DNA of 64,000 bases, taken from positions 1,398,501 to 1,462,500 of the forward strand of contig CP126192.1 in assembly GCA_030272155.1 (NCBI GenBank), given 5' to 3'. The notes beneath the pieces are model-generated. The model had not been told where the DNA came from, did no database searches, and worked only from the letters and a program-made list of their open reading frames with translations. A program made the position numbers and the translations under genes. Positions 23,143-35,690 of the stretch are shown here, in pieces; the first letter of the stretch is position 1; every line of letters begins with the position of its first letter. This DNA comes from Tetradesmus obliquus (lineage: Eukaryota; Chlorophyta; Chlorophyceae; Sphaeropleales; Scenedesmaceae).

Positions 23143-25529
23143 ATGGGGGAGGATTCATCGGGAACAGCGTTTGATGCGCTGGCGTGGTTCATGAACGTCT
23201 CAACGTCGGTGCTGATAGTGTTCGTCAACAAGCTGCTGATGGATGCCAAGCACGGCTATGCCTTCACCTTCGGTAGGTCCCAGGCACAGCAACGGCTATG
23301 AATGCCACAAGGAAAGGTGTTCTGACCTCTGTTGCTTACCTGTGCAGCCACTACGCTCTGTGCGTTCCATTTCCTGTCAGCAGCAGCGTGCGTCAAGCTG
23401 TCGCAGCTGCTGGGCTGGACACAGAGCGCGCACATGCCCTGGCGAGGTGAGGAAGCTTACTCAGGAGCAGCAGCATGCAGCCAGACAAAGTTGCCAGGCG
23501 CTCACAATGCTGTTGCAGACGCAGTTGGCGCATCACTCATGCGCACTGGTGTAACCTGTGTTGCTGCTCAATCATGCCTCGCTCACCATCAACTCGTTGC
23601 TTGGGTTGTATTGCTGTCCTGCCTGCAGTGGTGATGTATTTTGCAGTTGTCGCGGATGTCAGCATAGCCAGCTTGAACCTATCTCTGCTGGTGAACTCTG
23701 TTGGGTTCTATCAGGTAAACTGCGCGCGCAGGCTGCAGCCAGGACGCAGGGCTCGGCAGGGCACAGCAATGCAGTTGCGAGCTGTGGACATTGCAGCAGC
23801 TGCTGAGGCAGAGCTGACTGAGCTGCAGCGTGCTTGTCATGCTTGTGCAGAGATAGCTTTGCTTATGCATCTGGCCCCTCCAATTGTGCATGCAATGAGC
23901 AGCAGCAAGCAGCAATGACACAATCTCCTCAGGAGGCAGCACCAGTGGCCGCAACAGCAGCATGGTGGCAGTCACAACCACCTGGTGCAGCTCCTGAGGC
24001 TAGTTCAAAGCCAGCCACAAGTGCTACGTGGCAGTTTACCACCCTGGTCGGCAGTTGGAGAGCGCATGCCGCAAAGTACGCGAGCCAGCAGCTGCTCTCC
24101 CTGTGCTGCAGGTGGCCAAGCTGTTGATCATCCCGTTTGTGTGCGTGGTGGAGCTGCTGTACATGCGCAAGCGCTTCTCAGCGCCAGTGGTGGCGTCCAT
24201 CGCAGTGGTCATCATGGGCGTGGCCATTGTGTGAGTGGCGGGGCAGAAGCACAGCACAACCTCAAGCGCTAGAGCGTCACTACTCAACAGTAACAACAGC
24301 ATCGGATAGGCAGCCATACATGCAACATCAGCAGGAGCAGAAGCAGGAGCAGCAGCAGGGACTTGCATAGGCATCATGTTTCAGCCCTGCTCTTTTGTTG
24401 ACGGCAGTTGCGGATGAATGTCTGCTTGACATAGTGTGGTGAAGCAAGTGGCAAACACATGTTGCACTGAAGGTTTGGATATTGTACGTACACGACTTGG
24501 TTTGCGCATGCTCAGCGACAAGGTTGCTCAACATACACCAGCTCACCATCCTGTGCTGCTGTGCTGCCTGCCGCCTGCAGCACGGTGACTGATGTGACCA
24601 TCACGCCGGCCGGGCTGCTGGTGGCGGCGCTGAGCGTGGTGTCCAGCGGCATGCAGCAGATCCTGTGCGGCAGCATACAGCGGCAGCACAAGCTGCAGAG
24701 CCACCAGCTGCTGGCCAACACCGCGCCGATCCAGGGCGGCATGCTGCTGCTGCTGGGCCCCTTCATAGACAAGCTGGTCAGCGGCTCCTGGGTGGGGCGC
24801 TACACGCTGACCACGCCGGGGCTGGCCTGCCTCATGGCCAGCTGTGCCATCAGCGTGGCCGTGAACATCAGCCAGTTCATGTGCCTGGGGCGCTTCTCAG
24901 CTGTCACCTTCCAGGTGGGCTGGCTGGCGGCAAGCAGTGCAGCAGTGCGGCAGGCAGATGCTGGGTGGGGCTGGTTGCTCGGTTCCCAGCTGGGCAGCGG
25001 CAGGCAGGGTGCAGTGCTGGGACGCAGTTGAGGCAGCCCAGAGTGAGCTCATCAGCGGCTGCTGCCAGAACTGAGGCAAACACAAATCATCATCTGCTGC
25101 TGCTGTTGCTGGGTTTTGTGCTGCTGCCTGCTGCAGGTGCTGGGCCACACCAAGACGGTGCTGGTGCTGCTGACCAGCTGGTGGGTGCTGCACGAGCCCA
25201 TGTCGCCCCGCAAGGCGATGGGCATGATGCTGGCGGTGGCAGGCATGGTGGCATACGGCTACTTCAACAGCAGCAGCGGCAGCAGCAGCAACAGCAGTAG
25301 TAGCAGCAGCAGCAGCAGCCTGGACAAGCTGGCCACCAAGGAGCGGTCAGCTGAGCAGCTGCCGCTGTTCAACCGCTCCGCCAACAGCAGCCAGGACCTG
25401 CCCACGGTGGTGACAGCCAGCCAGGTGATGGGCAGCGCAGGCGTGGAGAAGCGGCTTACCGCGGTGCCCTCCAGCGGGTCGCTCGCAAAGTCGGGGTCGC
25501 TGACGACCATCAACGTAGTGGCTAGATAA
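23143..25529 (+). CDS. Nucleotide-sugar transporter (TPT/NST-KT family, UDP-sugar type)
   Basis: A Golgi-type antiporter that would import a UDP-sugar for glycan synthesis. Six exons keep phase: 23143-23272, 23348-23446, 23629-23714, 24112-24230, 24581-24914 and 25137-25529, giving 386 residues with about ten membrane segments. Family signs are FMNVSTSVLIVFVNKLLMD at the start, ATTLCAFHF, FYQVAKLLIIPFVCVVELL (the Lys of the KT-type group), and VLGHTKTVLVLLTSWWVLHE followed by MLAVAGMVAYGYF near the end. The 110-residue cytosolic tail has a Ser/Asn run encoded by AGC repeats. The motifs resemble plant UDP-galactose, UDP-rhamnose and UDP-xylose transporters; which sugar is carried cannot be read from the sequence. 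It could supply the wall glycans implied by neighbouring secreted proteins, but that is inference. Confidence 0.85.
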
Positions 25530-26431
25530 CAGCCGCAGCTGCCGGTCAGGGCAGAGCAGATACAGGGTGCGGACTGCCCTTGCGGGCAGCTGATGGCTGT
25601 TGCTGGAGAGTGTTCAACTTGGGCACTGTGTCAGTGTGGTGCAGAACTGGATCATCTTTTGGCAAGCGCTGTTGTTTTACTGGGACAGTGATTCCGCCCT
25701 ATACATCTGCTGCAAAGCAGCAGCAAGTATGCATTCATTGAACTGGTGCATGTTCAGATGACAAGGCGATGTGGGTGAGCCGCCTCGCTCTCAGCACGTC
25801 ATGCATGTCATGGCACACGCAGCAAACACCTTGTATGTCTTGTGCAGCAGCGCTACCAGTTGTTGACAGTAGAATTTGATGTGGTTGTTGAGGTTAGCGG
25901 ACAGGTCAGTCAGTCACTTGTGACATGCTCTGCAGATACAGCATGCATACACAGACAGGGCCGAGCAGCCCTGCCCTGATTCATTCGGTGATCTAGGCTT
26001 ACACATGTTGTTGTGGGTTCCAGCATGGCAAGGCATTAGTGTTTTGTGCTGCCTGATTTGTGAAATTGGGACACATGGCTTGCTATTGAATGCTTGCATG
26101 ATACCTCTTCTACTGCTGTGTTCAGCACAGGCTGGCTTCTGTCCTGGACAGTGGCAGAGCAGCCAGCTGACTCCTGTCGTGGACAGTGGCACAACAGCAT
26201 GTTTTGCTGATGCGGTGGGATTGTTGAAACTGTCGGCATGCCACGCTTGTGTTGGAACGTTCTGACGTGCACAGAGCTGATGCGGTCTACTGCTTCGTGC
26301 CTTTGTACCTGACAGCAGTTGTACTGTCCTTCATGGTGTGATGAGTTCAGCAACGCTGTCTCGTTTAAACAAAAAAAGAACGGTCAAAGTCCAGATCACG
26401 AGGTGGAACCGCGTCCTGCAGCCATCCATGG
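25530..26431. other. Intergenic region
   Basis: 3' flank of the transporter gene. The only structure noted is an imperfect pair of GGACAGTGGCA phrases near 26144 and 26180. No gene is seen. Confidence 0.4.
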
Positions 26432-26449
26432 TTCTGGAAGGGCCTGGAA
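26432..26449 (+). promoter_or_regulatory. Gapped heat-shock element upstream of HSP90
   Basis: TTC at 26432-26434 and GAA at 26437-26439 form an inverted pair spaced by two bases. A further GAA at 26447-26449 lies in register, one unit position being skipped. This fits a gap-type heat-shock element. A TATA-like CATATAG follows near 26483, about 145 bases before the ATG. Confidence 0.5.
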
Positions 26450-26627
26450 AGGTGTCACCTGTTAGGCGCCTACTTGTGCCTGCATATAGCCAGACACGAC
26501 GCCGCTCGCAGCGCCTTTGCAGTGCTTGTGAAAAGTGCGGAAACAGTCAAATCTTTAGTGTGCGCCCGGCAGTGAAGTCTGCCGCTGTTGTCGTCTTTGT
26601 CTAGACTTTGCAGCAGCAGGAAGCGCC

Positions 26628-29600
26628 ATGGCGGGGGAGCGCGAGGAGTATGCATTCCAGGCAGAGATCAATCAGCTGCTTTCGCTGATTATCAACACCT
26701 TTTACAGCAACAAGGTAGGCGGGCCTTTGCATACCTGACCAGTACCCGCGCCTTGTGGAGCCTGTGACAGGCGTGCATAGCTACGTGCGACACGAAGGGC
26801 TCATTATCTTGGCGTTGGTTCGGTCTGCCAGCAGCGTTTGCAGTTTAGGAGTGCATGGGGTGGTGGCTTGGCAGCAGGCCAGGCCTGCTTGCGTATACTG
26901 GCCGTCCTGCAACAGTGCAGCGCTGTAGTATGGTTTGTCTGCTGTACATTAAGTCATCAAGGCGCTGCTCAGGCCGATCATGTAGCAGTTCACAGTTCGC
27001 GCGCTCAGCTGGCGAGTGTGTAGAAGCTCCTTGCCTCACGCACGTTTTCCTGATGTCTGGCTCCATGTGCTGCCTTGATTTCACAGGAAATCTTCCTTCG
27101 TGAGCTGATTTCCAACGCCAGCGATGCTATTGACAAGATCCGCTTCCAGTCGCTCACTGACAAGAGCGTGCTGGACTCCCAGCCAGAGCTGTTCATCCGC
27201 ATCATCCCTGACAAGGAGAACAACACCCTGACCCTCCAGGACTCTGGCATCGGCATGACCAAGGCCGACCTGATCAACAACCTGGGCACAATCGCCCGCT
27301 CTGGCACCCGCGCCTTCATGGAGGCGCTGTCTGCTGGCGCAGACATCTCCATGATCGGCCAGTTTGGCGTGGGCTTCTACTCCGCCTACCTGGTGGCCGA
27401 CAAGGTGACCGTCACCACCAAGCACAACGATGACGAGCAGTACATCTGGGAGAGCCAGGCTGGCGGCAGCTTCACTGTGACCCGCGACACCGAGAGTGAG
27501 CAGCTGGGCCGCGGCACCAAGATCGTGCTGCACCTCAAGGAGGACCAGCTGGAGTACGTGGAGGAGCGCCGCATCAAGGACCTGGTGAAGAAGCACTCCG
27601 AGTTCATCAGCTACCCTATCAACCTGTGGACCTCCAAGACCGTGGACAAGGAGGTGTCCGAGGACGAGGAGGAGGAGGTGAGGCCCGGCAGCAGCAGCAG
27701 CAGGGCTTGCTTGGGCTGTAACATGCTGCTGATGCCTCATATGTGTGAAGCATGCTGGCAGCTGCATGCAGTGTGGTCGCAGCTTGGTTGGCAGCTGGCA
27801 GTGGTCATAGTGCAGGGCGTATGTGAGGGGTCTTGCAGTGGCCAGATGCTTCCGTCAACAGCTGCAGTTTGGGGCAAGATGTGCATTTTAGCTGCAATGA
27901 CATTTTAATACATCAAGCAGTGGCTGTGCAGCTTTGCAGTCAACATGATAGCTGTCAGCTGCAGCCTTTGCAGCACCTGCAGAAGCACTGCAAGCCTGCT
28001 TGTGCTCACACATTGTCTTCTTGCGCCTGCTGCCTGCCCCTGCGTGTGCCTGCTGCCTTGCAGGAGAAGAAGGAGGAGGAGGAGGGCAAGATTGAGGAGG
28101 TGGATGAGGAGGCAGAGGCAAAGGAGAAGAAGAAGAAGACGGTGAGCGCCACAGCTGGCAGCAGCAGCGGTTGGCGGTGCTCGAGTGCAGCTGCTGTTGT
28201 GCTGCGTATGTGTGCAGGCTTGCCTGAGCAGTGCTGCAGCGTCTGCCCTGCGCGCATGTGTGGTCAGCACAAGCAGCACCACTACCAGAAGCATTGCAAC
28301 TGGTTTGAGTGCCTTTTCAGCTGCTCAAGGTACGCCAGGTCTGGGGCAGCAAGCTGAGTCATGTTGAGACGCAGACTGTCAACAGGCACATGCCAGTGGT
28401 GTTCAGCTGGCCGTCCTGAGCTGCAGTAGCTGTGCTTGCTGATGCACATCAACAGTTGCATGCACTGCTCGCCAACTTACCATAACCTTGCACTGCCTGT
28501 TCCTCTGTCCCTGCTGGCTGTGCTCACAGGTCAAGGAGGTGCAGCACGAGTGGAGCCTGCTGAACAAGCAGAAGCCCATCTGGATGCGCAACCCCGAGGA
28601 GGTGACCACCGAGGAGTACGCGGCCTTCTACAAGTCCATCACCAACGACTGGGAGGACCACCTGGCAGTGAAGCACTTCAGCGTGGAGGGCCAGCTGGAG
28701 TTCAAGTCCATCCTGTTCGCACCCCGCCGCGCACCCTTCGACATGTTTGACCAGAAGAAGAAGTCCAACAACATCAAGCTGTACGTGCGCCGCGTGTTCA
28801 TCATGGACAACTGCGAGGAGCTCATCCCGGAGTGGCTGGGCTTCGTCAAGGGCATCGTGGACAGCGAGGACCTGCCGCTGAACATCTCCCGCGAGATGCT
28901 GCAGCAGAACAAGATCCTCAAGGTGCGTGGGGTTAGGGGCAGCGATGGTGCCTGCGTGTAGGGATCTGTGCAGCATTGGTGCATGCAGGTGGCAGTTGCT
29001 GCGGCTGTGATGCATACTGCGGGTGGTAGGCGCAGGGGCGTGGCGTGCTGCAGCAGCAGCAGCAGGCAGTTGCGTGAGCAAGTTGATATGCAGATATCTG
29101 TGGCAAGCAGCTTGTAGAGCAGTGTGTTTATGCAATTTAGTTGGGCAGTGCAACTATAGCGACAGTGCGTATTTAATGGCTACCTGGCAAAGCAGCAGCT
29201 CGCCTGTGCTGGTTTTGGTGCCTCAGCAATGCCGGCTCTGGGCAGGAGTGAACTGCTGTGCATTTGGACCTGTGTAGCTGACAGTATCTGCTGCCTGCCT
29301 CCTGCTGCTGCTTGCGCTCCTTCACGCCACCCCTGCAGGTCATCCGCAAGAACATCGTGAAGAAGTGCCTGGAGATGTTCACGGAGCTGGCTGAGAACAA
29401 GGACGACTACAACAAGTTTTACGAGAACTTCGCCAAGAACCTGAAGCTGGGCGTGCACGAGGACGCCGCCAACCGCACCAAGCTGGCCGACCTGCTGCGC
29501 TACCACACCACCAAGTCGGGCGATGAGATGACCAGCCTCAAGGACTACGTGACCCGCATGAAGGAGGGCCAGGCCAACATCTACTACATCACAGGTGCGC

Positions 29601-30928
29601 GCAGGTGGCAGGATGGCGCAGCAGCGAGGCTGAGTGGCAGGCTGGTAGCAATGCTGATAGATGCAGTAGTGCAGCTGGGTGAATTGGCTGAGCTGTGTAC
29701 GCAGATGCTATGCATGTCATGTTTGTGACCAGTGTCTGCTTCCTCTGCATCTGCCTCCTGCGCTGCGCTGACGTGTGCTGCCTGTGCCCTGCTGCCGCCC
29801 ACCCACCACCTACAACACCCCACCACCCATTGTGCAGGCGAGAGCCGCAAGGCTGTGGAGAACAGCCCCTTCCTGGAGAAGCTGAAGCGCAAGGGCTTCG
29901 AGGTGCTGTTCATGGTGGACCCCATCGACGAGTACGCCGTGCAGCAGCTCAAGGAGTACGACGGCAAGAAGCTGGTGTCCTGCACCAAGGAGGGCCTCAC
30001 CTTTGAGGAGACCGAGGACGAGAAGAAGGCCAAGGAGGAGCTGGCAGCAAAGTTCGAGCCGCTGTGCAGGTGCGCGGGGTGGCTGGGCAGGGGCTGGGCG
30101 GGCGGGGCAGCTGCGGCAGGCGTGTATGTGCTCTCAGCAGTTGCGATTCGGGAGAGCATTCGGTGTGCTCCAGCAGCTGCATCACCAGGACTAGCAATGT
30201 GTTGTTATGGGTGGGGGTCAGCACGTGACCAGCAGCGCTTGGATTGAATGGCAGCCCGCTAAGCGGCGGGCAAGCTGCAAGTATGGTAGGATCTGGCTGC
30301 TGCTTGGCAGACGGCAGCAGTGCTGTGTCAGTTGCAGTAGCAGCATTGTGGCAGGGCAATCATAACAGGGTTTTCTTGTGATTGTGATTGGCTTGCAACA
30401 GTTTACGTAGCTGACGCCCTCTGCTGCTGCTGCTGCCTCTACCCTCCTCTCTGCAGGCTGATGAAGGACATCCTGGGCGACAAGGTGGAGAAGGTGGTGG
30501 TGGGCGACCGCATCGTGGACAGCCCCTGCGTGCTGGTCACGGGCGAGTACGGCTGGTCCGCCAACATGGAGCGCATTATGAAGGCGCAGGCGCTGCGCGA
30601 CAACACCATGTCCGCCTACATGACCTCCAAGAAGACGCTGGAGATCAACCCCGCCAACCCCATCATGGGAGAGCTGCGCACGCGCGCAGAGGCAGACAAG
30701 TCCGACAAGACCGTGAAGGACCTGGTGCTGCTCATGTTTGAGACCGCGCTGCTGAGCTCCGGCTTCACGCTGGACGACCCCGCCACCTTTGCCAGCCGCA
30801 TCTACCGCATGATCAAGCTGGGCCTCAGCATCGACGAGGACGAGGAGGCAGCAGCAGATGCAGGCGATGACCTGCCGCCCCTGGAGGAGGGAGGCGATGA
30901 GGGCAGCCGCATGGAGGAGGTCGACTAA
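26628..30928 (+). CDS. HSP90A: Cytosolic heat shock protein 90
   Basis: An ATP-dependent chaperone dimer of the cytosol. Seven exons keep phase: 26628-26714, 27087-27677, 28064-28141, 28530-28922, 29339-29594, 29838-30069 and 30457-30928, giving 702 residues, the normal length. The N-terminal ATPase domain shows [33 protein letters not shown] and [18 protein letters not shown] Glu/Lys-rich charged linker falls in the 26-codon exon 3. The middle domain has [21 protein letters not shown] and [14 protein letters not shown]. The protein ends in MEEVD, the cytosolic TPR-cochaperone docking motif, which excludes the ER (KDEL) and organellar forms. Codon use is more uniform and GC-ending than in neighbours, as expected for high expression. 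A heat-shock element lies upstream. Confidence 0.97.
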
Positions 30929-32360
30929 ATGTTGCCTGCGCTGCTGGCTGGCTGGGATGGGGCTCTGCAGCTGCAGGAGGGGTGTCGTGCTACGCTTCCT
31001 GGCTGGTGTTGCAGCTGTGCTGCTGCCGAGTTGGGTGGGGCATTGCGTCACTGCTGCAGTTGCAGGGTGCAGGAGTGGAAGGTGTGCTAGCTTGTGAGCA
31101 GGCTGTGCCTAGTGTGCTGCTGGCTGGTGCCCTTCTGCTGTTGTGTGTCGGGTAAGTTGCGGGAACAGCAGTTGGGGTTGGCAGGGTGGTGCAGTGAGCT
31201 GCGCTGCATGCGCCTGCTGCTCTGCTGCTGCAGCAGTAGTGTGAATTTATTGCTTGTACAGGCAGAGTGATTTGGGCTGTTCTGCAGGGCTTGCTTCCTG
31301 CGGGTTCTACATTGGTTCTTAGGGCCATAAGTTGCTGGGTGCAGCAGCACGTGGGAGTGGTAGTTTGTGTGCATGCCGTCAGAGCGCCTTTTGTAAGAGT
31401 GCTTGCATCACCCCGCTGTAGTGTGGCTGTGACATGCCCTACAGCTGTTGAATGAAGTGCACTGCCTGCAGCCAGTGCCGCAAAGGTACAAGCAGGAGAG
31501 CACCATGGTTTGTAACCAAGTGTGGAGCATTGATGATGTTCTGCAGTCTGTTGCAGACGTCTGCAGTATGTAACCGTCATATTCACATGTGAAGGCTCAT
31601 GACCTGTCTGTATGCAGCAGTGATGAGTCTGTCGGTCAATCATCGATCAAATGAACTGTGTATGCAGCAGCGCCCGCAGCCCGTAGTACGCAGTTGATTT
31701 TCAGCTGGCCATCTGATTGAGATGCAATTGCAGGCGCAGCAACGGACCCGGTTGGAGTTTGAAGCATGCAATGTATGGTAATCAATGCAGACTGTAATTA
31801 AAAGCTAAAGCGCTAACATAGGAGCAGAAGCAGGAGCTGCACATGCTTGCAATCTGAGGGTCAGCAGCCATGGTGGCCTTTTGGGGGACCACTTCTAGCC
31901 ATGTGAGTACTCATTATGCTGCATTATACTTGCAATGATTGACCTGCTTGCACGTTATACCCCTTGAATATAACATAGTTGTATTTATCACGAACGTCCT
32001 TACCCAAACCGCACCAGCTCTTCTCCCTGCTCACCACCAGCAGGCCCGGGCTCACTGTACAAGGTTTGCAAGCCACATCACTATCAGCGACCTCATGCGC
32101 TCAGCCTCGACACAGAGTTTAATTCCTCTATTTTTCAAACATTTCAACGGCTGCACAGCAGTATACTGAGGCTTGTTAAAAGCAGCCAGTCGTACTATCA
32201 CCGGTGCGGTCTTTGGTGGCATATTGAACAGATGACAAGGCATCCGCTGTGGATACAACGTTCCTTTTATACTAGTTCAAAGGATCATTCATTTGTGCAA
32301 GGGATCCATGCGACGAAATAGTACAAAGTTCGTTGGTTCCGGTGCGGTTTGACCGAAGCC
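30929..32360. other. Intergenic region with TGTAA signals
   Basis: TGTAA at 31392-31396 is a possible poly(A) signal for HSP90; two more lie near 31510 and 31570. A TTTTATACT phrase at about 32266 could be the TATA box of the next gene, 90 bases before its ATG. No gene is seen. Confidence 0.4.
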
Positions 32361-32627
32361 ATGCAGCTGTCATGCACAGGCCACCTCAAAACCGCAGCAC
32401 TCATACTGCTGCTAGCTCTCGGTTTGGGCAGATGCCAAGGAGATGGTGAGCAACAGCAACATCAACAGACAGCCGCCCCAGAACTACAAGCCTGTTGCAC
32501 AACCACAAGCCTTTTGAAGGATTGTTCAATGCGCAGGTACTGTTGCTTTCACAAACGAAGAAGATGCTTGGAGTTCATACACTGTGCCAGCTACAGCTGG
32601 AATGGTTAGCATGGCAGGTACGTATGC

Positions 32628-32664
<37 letters not shown>

Positions 32665-32938
32665 TGGGCTGCTTCGCCTCATGAACTGTTGTTAAGCTTC
32701 CGCATGCATTGGACATGCGCTTTGACCTCAAACTGTGACCTATGGTTTGCAATACGGACATAGAGGCCCTTTAGCAGCCAGTCAATGTAGCAGCTTCTGT
32801 TTTGGCAGCTGCTGGCGGGCCATGCCAGGGAGGGGCCTACATGCAAGGCGTTGAGCATGAGTGAGCTTACTTGCCTGCTGCGCTTGTGCCAACTGCTCAC
32901 ATACATTGCAGAGCCACAGCAGCAGGTGCCAAAGGCCA

Positions 32939-32981
<43 letters not shown>

Positions 32982-35674
32982 TGCGACTATTGCCGCGGAC
33001 ATTGCAGCGCACAGGACGGCTGAGTTCACTGTGCTGCTGCCGCCTGGCGCCACTGAGCTGAGGATGCAGCTGAGGCGCCCCGCCTTCATCTTTGGCACCG
33101 CTTTCCAGCCAGAGACAGCCCCAGACACGCAGTGGTACGAAGACACCACTGCAAACATGTTCTGGGGTGAGTGGCTGGAGCACAGCGCAGGTGCTGCATG
33201 TGCTTGCAGCTTGCGCAGCACGCCCTGGCAAGCCTCTTCCGTCAGCTGTCAATGCCTACGTTGCAGCTGTTGAATCACTGCTTCGTTTCTGTATCTGAAG
33301 TGTGCTCTGCACCCTGTGGCCAGGCATGACTCCCGAGAATGCATTCAAGTGGTTCAACTTCGAGCCACAGCCAGGCAACACCAGCGAGGCGCAGGCGCTG
33401 CTGGAGTCGCGATACATCGGCTTTGCGCAGCAGCAGCGCATGCCCATGGTGCGCGGCCACACCTTGGAGTGGCTCAAGGAGGAGGAAGGTGCGCGGGCTG
33501 GCAGGCACAACGCAGGCTGGCTGGCTGGGCTTGAGTTGTGCAGCTGTGGCAGCCGCCAGCAGGCAGCGCTGTGGCCTGCAACCCTCTGCAGGGCAAAATA
33601 GTTTGCCTGGTGAATCACACTGCGCCGACACAACCCAACTTGGTTGCACTGTGCAGGCGACAACTTTTGGCCGCGCCACCTCAACTGCTCTGCGTACGTG
33701 GCGGCGCTCAAGGAGCGCATCACCCGCGACGTCACCACATTCCGCGGCAAGTTCACCACCTACGACGTGTTCAATGAGGTCATCAAGTTCCCCGGCATGC
33801 TCGAGAGCTGTGACCTGTGGGACACGGCCTTCCCAGGTGACACATAACGGCACATTTTGGCGTGTGGTAGCGCAGCAGCAGCAGCAGCAGCACAGCAGCA
33901 GCCTGCTGGCTGACTGCATGCATTACAGGTTTATGAACATGCCATATGCTGCCAATGCATCTGTGCAGGTACTTTTTAACACCACGTGCAGATGGGCTTG
34001 GAAAACATGTATGCAGCAGCCTTTGAGACAAGCGATCTCACAGTAGCCTTGCCACACCTGCTGCGGGCACCGCCTGCAGATGCGTTCAAGTGGGCTCACG
34101 AGGCCGACCCAGATGCCAAGTGAGTGCGTGCAGGCGGCCACCCTGATCGGCCATGCCATCTGCAGTATAGCTGTTGCCGTGGACGCTGCAGCTTGCGCAG
34201 TCGATGCGTGGCTACATCTACAACCTGAGAGCTGAGGTAGCGCAGCTCTGCTTATGTGTGCAGCAGGAAGAACAACACCCAACCTCATCAGAACAGGAGT
34301 AAGATGCCTGCCCGCCTCTCCCCTGCTGCACCCCTGCCAGGCTGTGCATCAACGACTTCTCCCTCATCGAGGCCGACGCCGCCCCGAAAATGATCAAGCT
34401 GATCAATGAGCACCTGCTGCCGCACGGCGCGCCCATCCACTGCATCGGCATCCAGGCGCACCTCACCATTGATGGCATCAACATGACGCACATGAAGCAG
34501 AACCTGGACCTGCTGGCAGGTGCGGCACACATGCTGCTGCCAGCCAGCAGCACGTAGCAGCAGCAGCTGGTGATATTGACACCATACTCGGCCCAGGCTG
34601 GCGGCGCACGCAGACAGCATTGCAGCCACGGCTGTGGCCCCCAACTCTCCTCACACAGCCTAGGTTGCAGGCACGCGCACGCCCGGGTTTGACTGTCGCT
34701 GCATGTTTTGACTGCACATGTCGTGCCTGCTGGCAAGTGCAGCCTGCCCACCAGCACATCAGCAGCAGCTCCATGTGCAGCCCTATCTCACAGCAGGCAG
34801 CTGCACGTCTCTGTCGCCCGTGCCACCCACCTGCACCGCTCTGCGCTTTGATACATACCCAGAAGATCGATCCCAAACTAACTTGCTGCTGCTGCTGCCT
34901 AAATCTGCAGAGGCGGGGCTGGCGCTGTACATTACCGAGTTCAGCCTGTTCAGCACCTGGGAGGGGCCCAACGGGCGGCCCATCAGCTACCTGGACGAGG
35001 ACACGCAGGCAGACACCACAGTAGCTCTGTTCAGGCTGTGGTACAGCCACCCTGCCGTGCGCGGCATCTTCATGTGGGGCTGGTGGGACGCCAACATGTG
35101 GGTGCAGGACGCGGGCATATACAGGTGAGCAGCAGCAGCAGCAGCAGCAGCACAGGCCTGCCTGCACCTAACAGCGCAGAGTGAAGGCTGTCAAAATGTC
35201 AGTGCATCAAACTGCAGAATGCTGGCAGGCGTGTCGTATCACCGTTGTATGCCAGCCATCCCTGCGGGCAAGAGCAGGCCAAAGCATGTGGGTCACGTGT
35301 TTTGAACTTGCTGCAATCATGCACAAACACATGCGTGCGACCTTCTGCTGAGCCGTTGCCGTCCCGCTGCATGCTGCAGGGCCGACAAGACGCCAAAGAA
35401 GGCAGCAGCAGCCATCCAGGCGCTGTGGGAAAGCGAGTGGTCCAGCCAGGTGTATGTGCCGCAGCCGAGTGACGGCTTTGCCACCTTCCGCGGCTTCTTT
35501 GGCTCATATGACTGGAGCTATGTTGATGCTGATGGGGCCACGCAGCGCGGCGTGGTGCACTTTGGCAAGGGCAGGCGGCGACGCGCTGCAGTGCTGCTGG
35601 GCAGCAGGGAGAGGAGCCTTGCTGGGGAAGCATCAGCAGCGGTGCAGCGTGAGGCAGGGGCGTGGCCAAAGTAG
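32361..35674 (+). CDS. Secreted GH10 endo-1,4-beta-xylanase-like enzyme
   Basis: GH10 enzymes cut beta-1,4-xylan with retention. Eight exons keep phase: 32361-32445, 32912-33166, 33324-33488, 33657-33836, 34017-34119, 34341-34519, 34911-35124 and 35380-35674, giving 491 residues. A signal peptide (AALILLLALGLGRCQGD) is followed by a poly-Gln run from a CAG repeat, then the catalytic barrel. Signs are MTPENAFKWFNFEP, RGHTLEW, YDVFNEVIKF with the acid/base Glu about residue 209, FKWAHEADPDAKLCINDFSL, GIQAHL, and LYITEFSLF with the nucleophile Glu about residue 332. The end has FMWGWWD and FRGFFGSYDWSY. Both catalytic Glu are present, so it should be active. Exon 5 could start at an earlier AG, but only 34017 keeps phase. 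The last 38 residues recur as a separate copy near 40.2 kb. Confidence 0.88.
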
Positions 35675-35690
35675 CCGGCTGCAGCAGCGG
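35560..35690 (+). repeat. Duplicated segment, copy A (end of the GH10 gene)
   Basis: About 130 bases from the last exon through the stop codon into the 3' flank match 40178-40310 at roughly 80%. The best block is GGGGCGTGGCCAAAGTAGCC, which contains the TAG stop. Confidence 0.75.

Noticed and set aside
32446-32911. Extra GH10 exon inside the first intron (around 32480-32600)
   Set aside because: A Cys-rich stretch is open there, but direct joining of 32445 to 32912 already keeps phase and no clean acceptor-donor pair was found.
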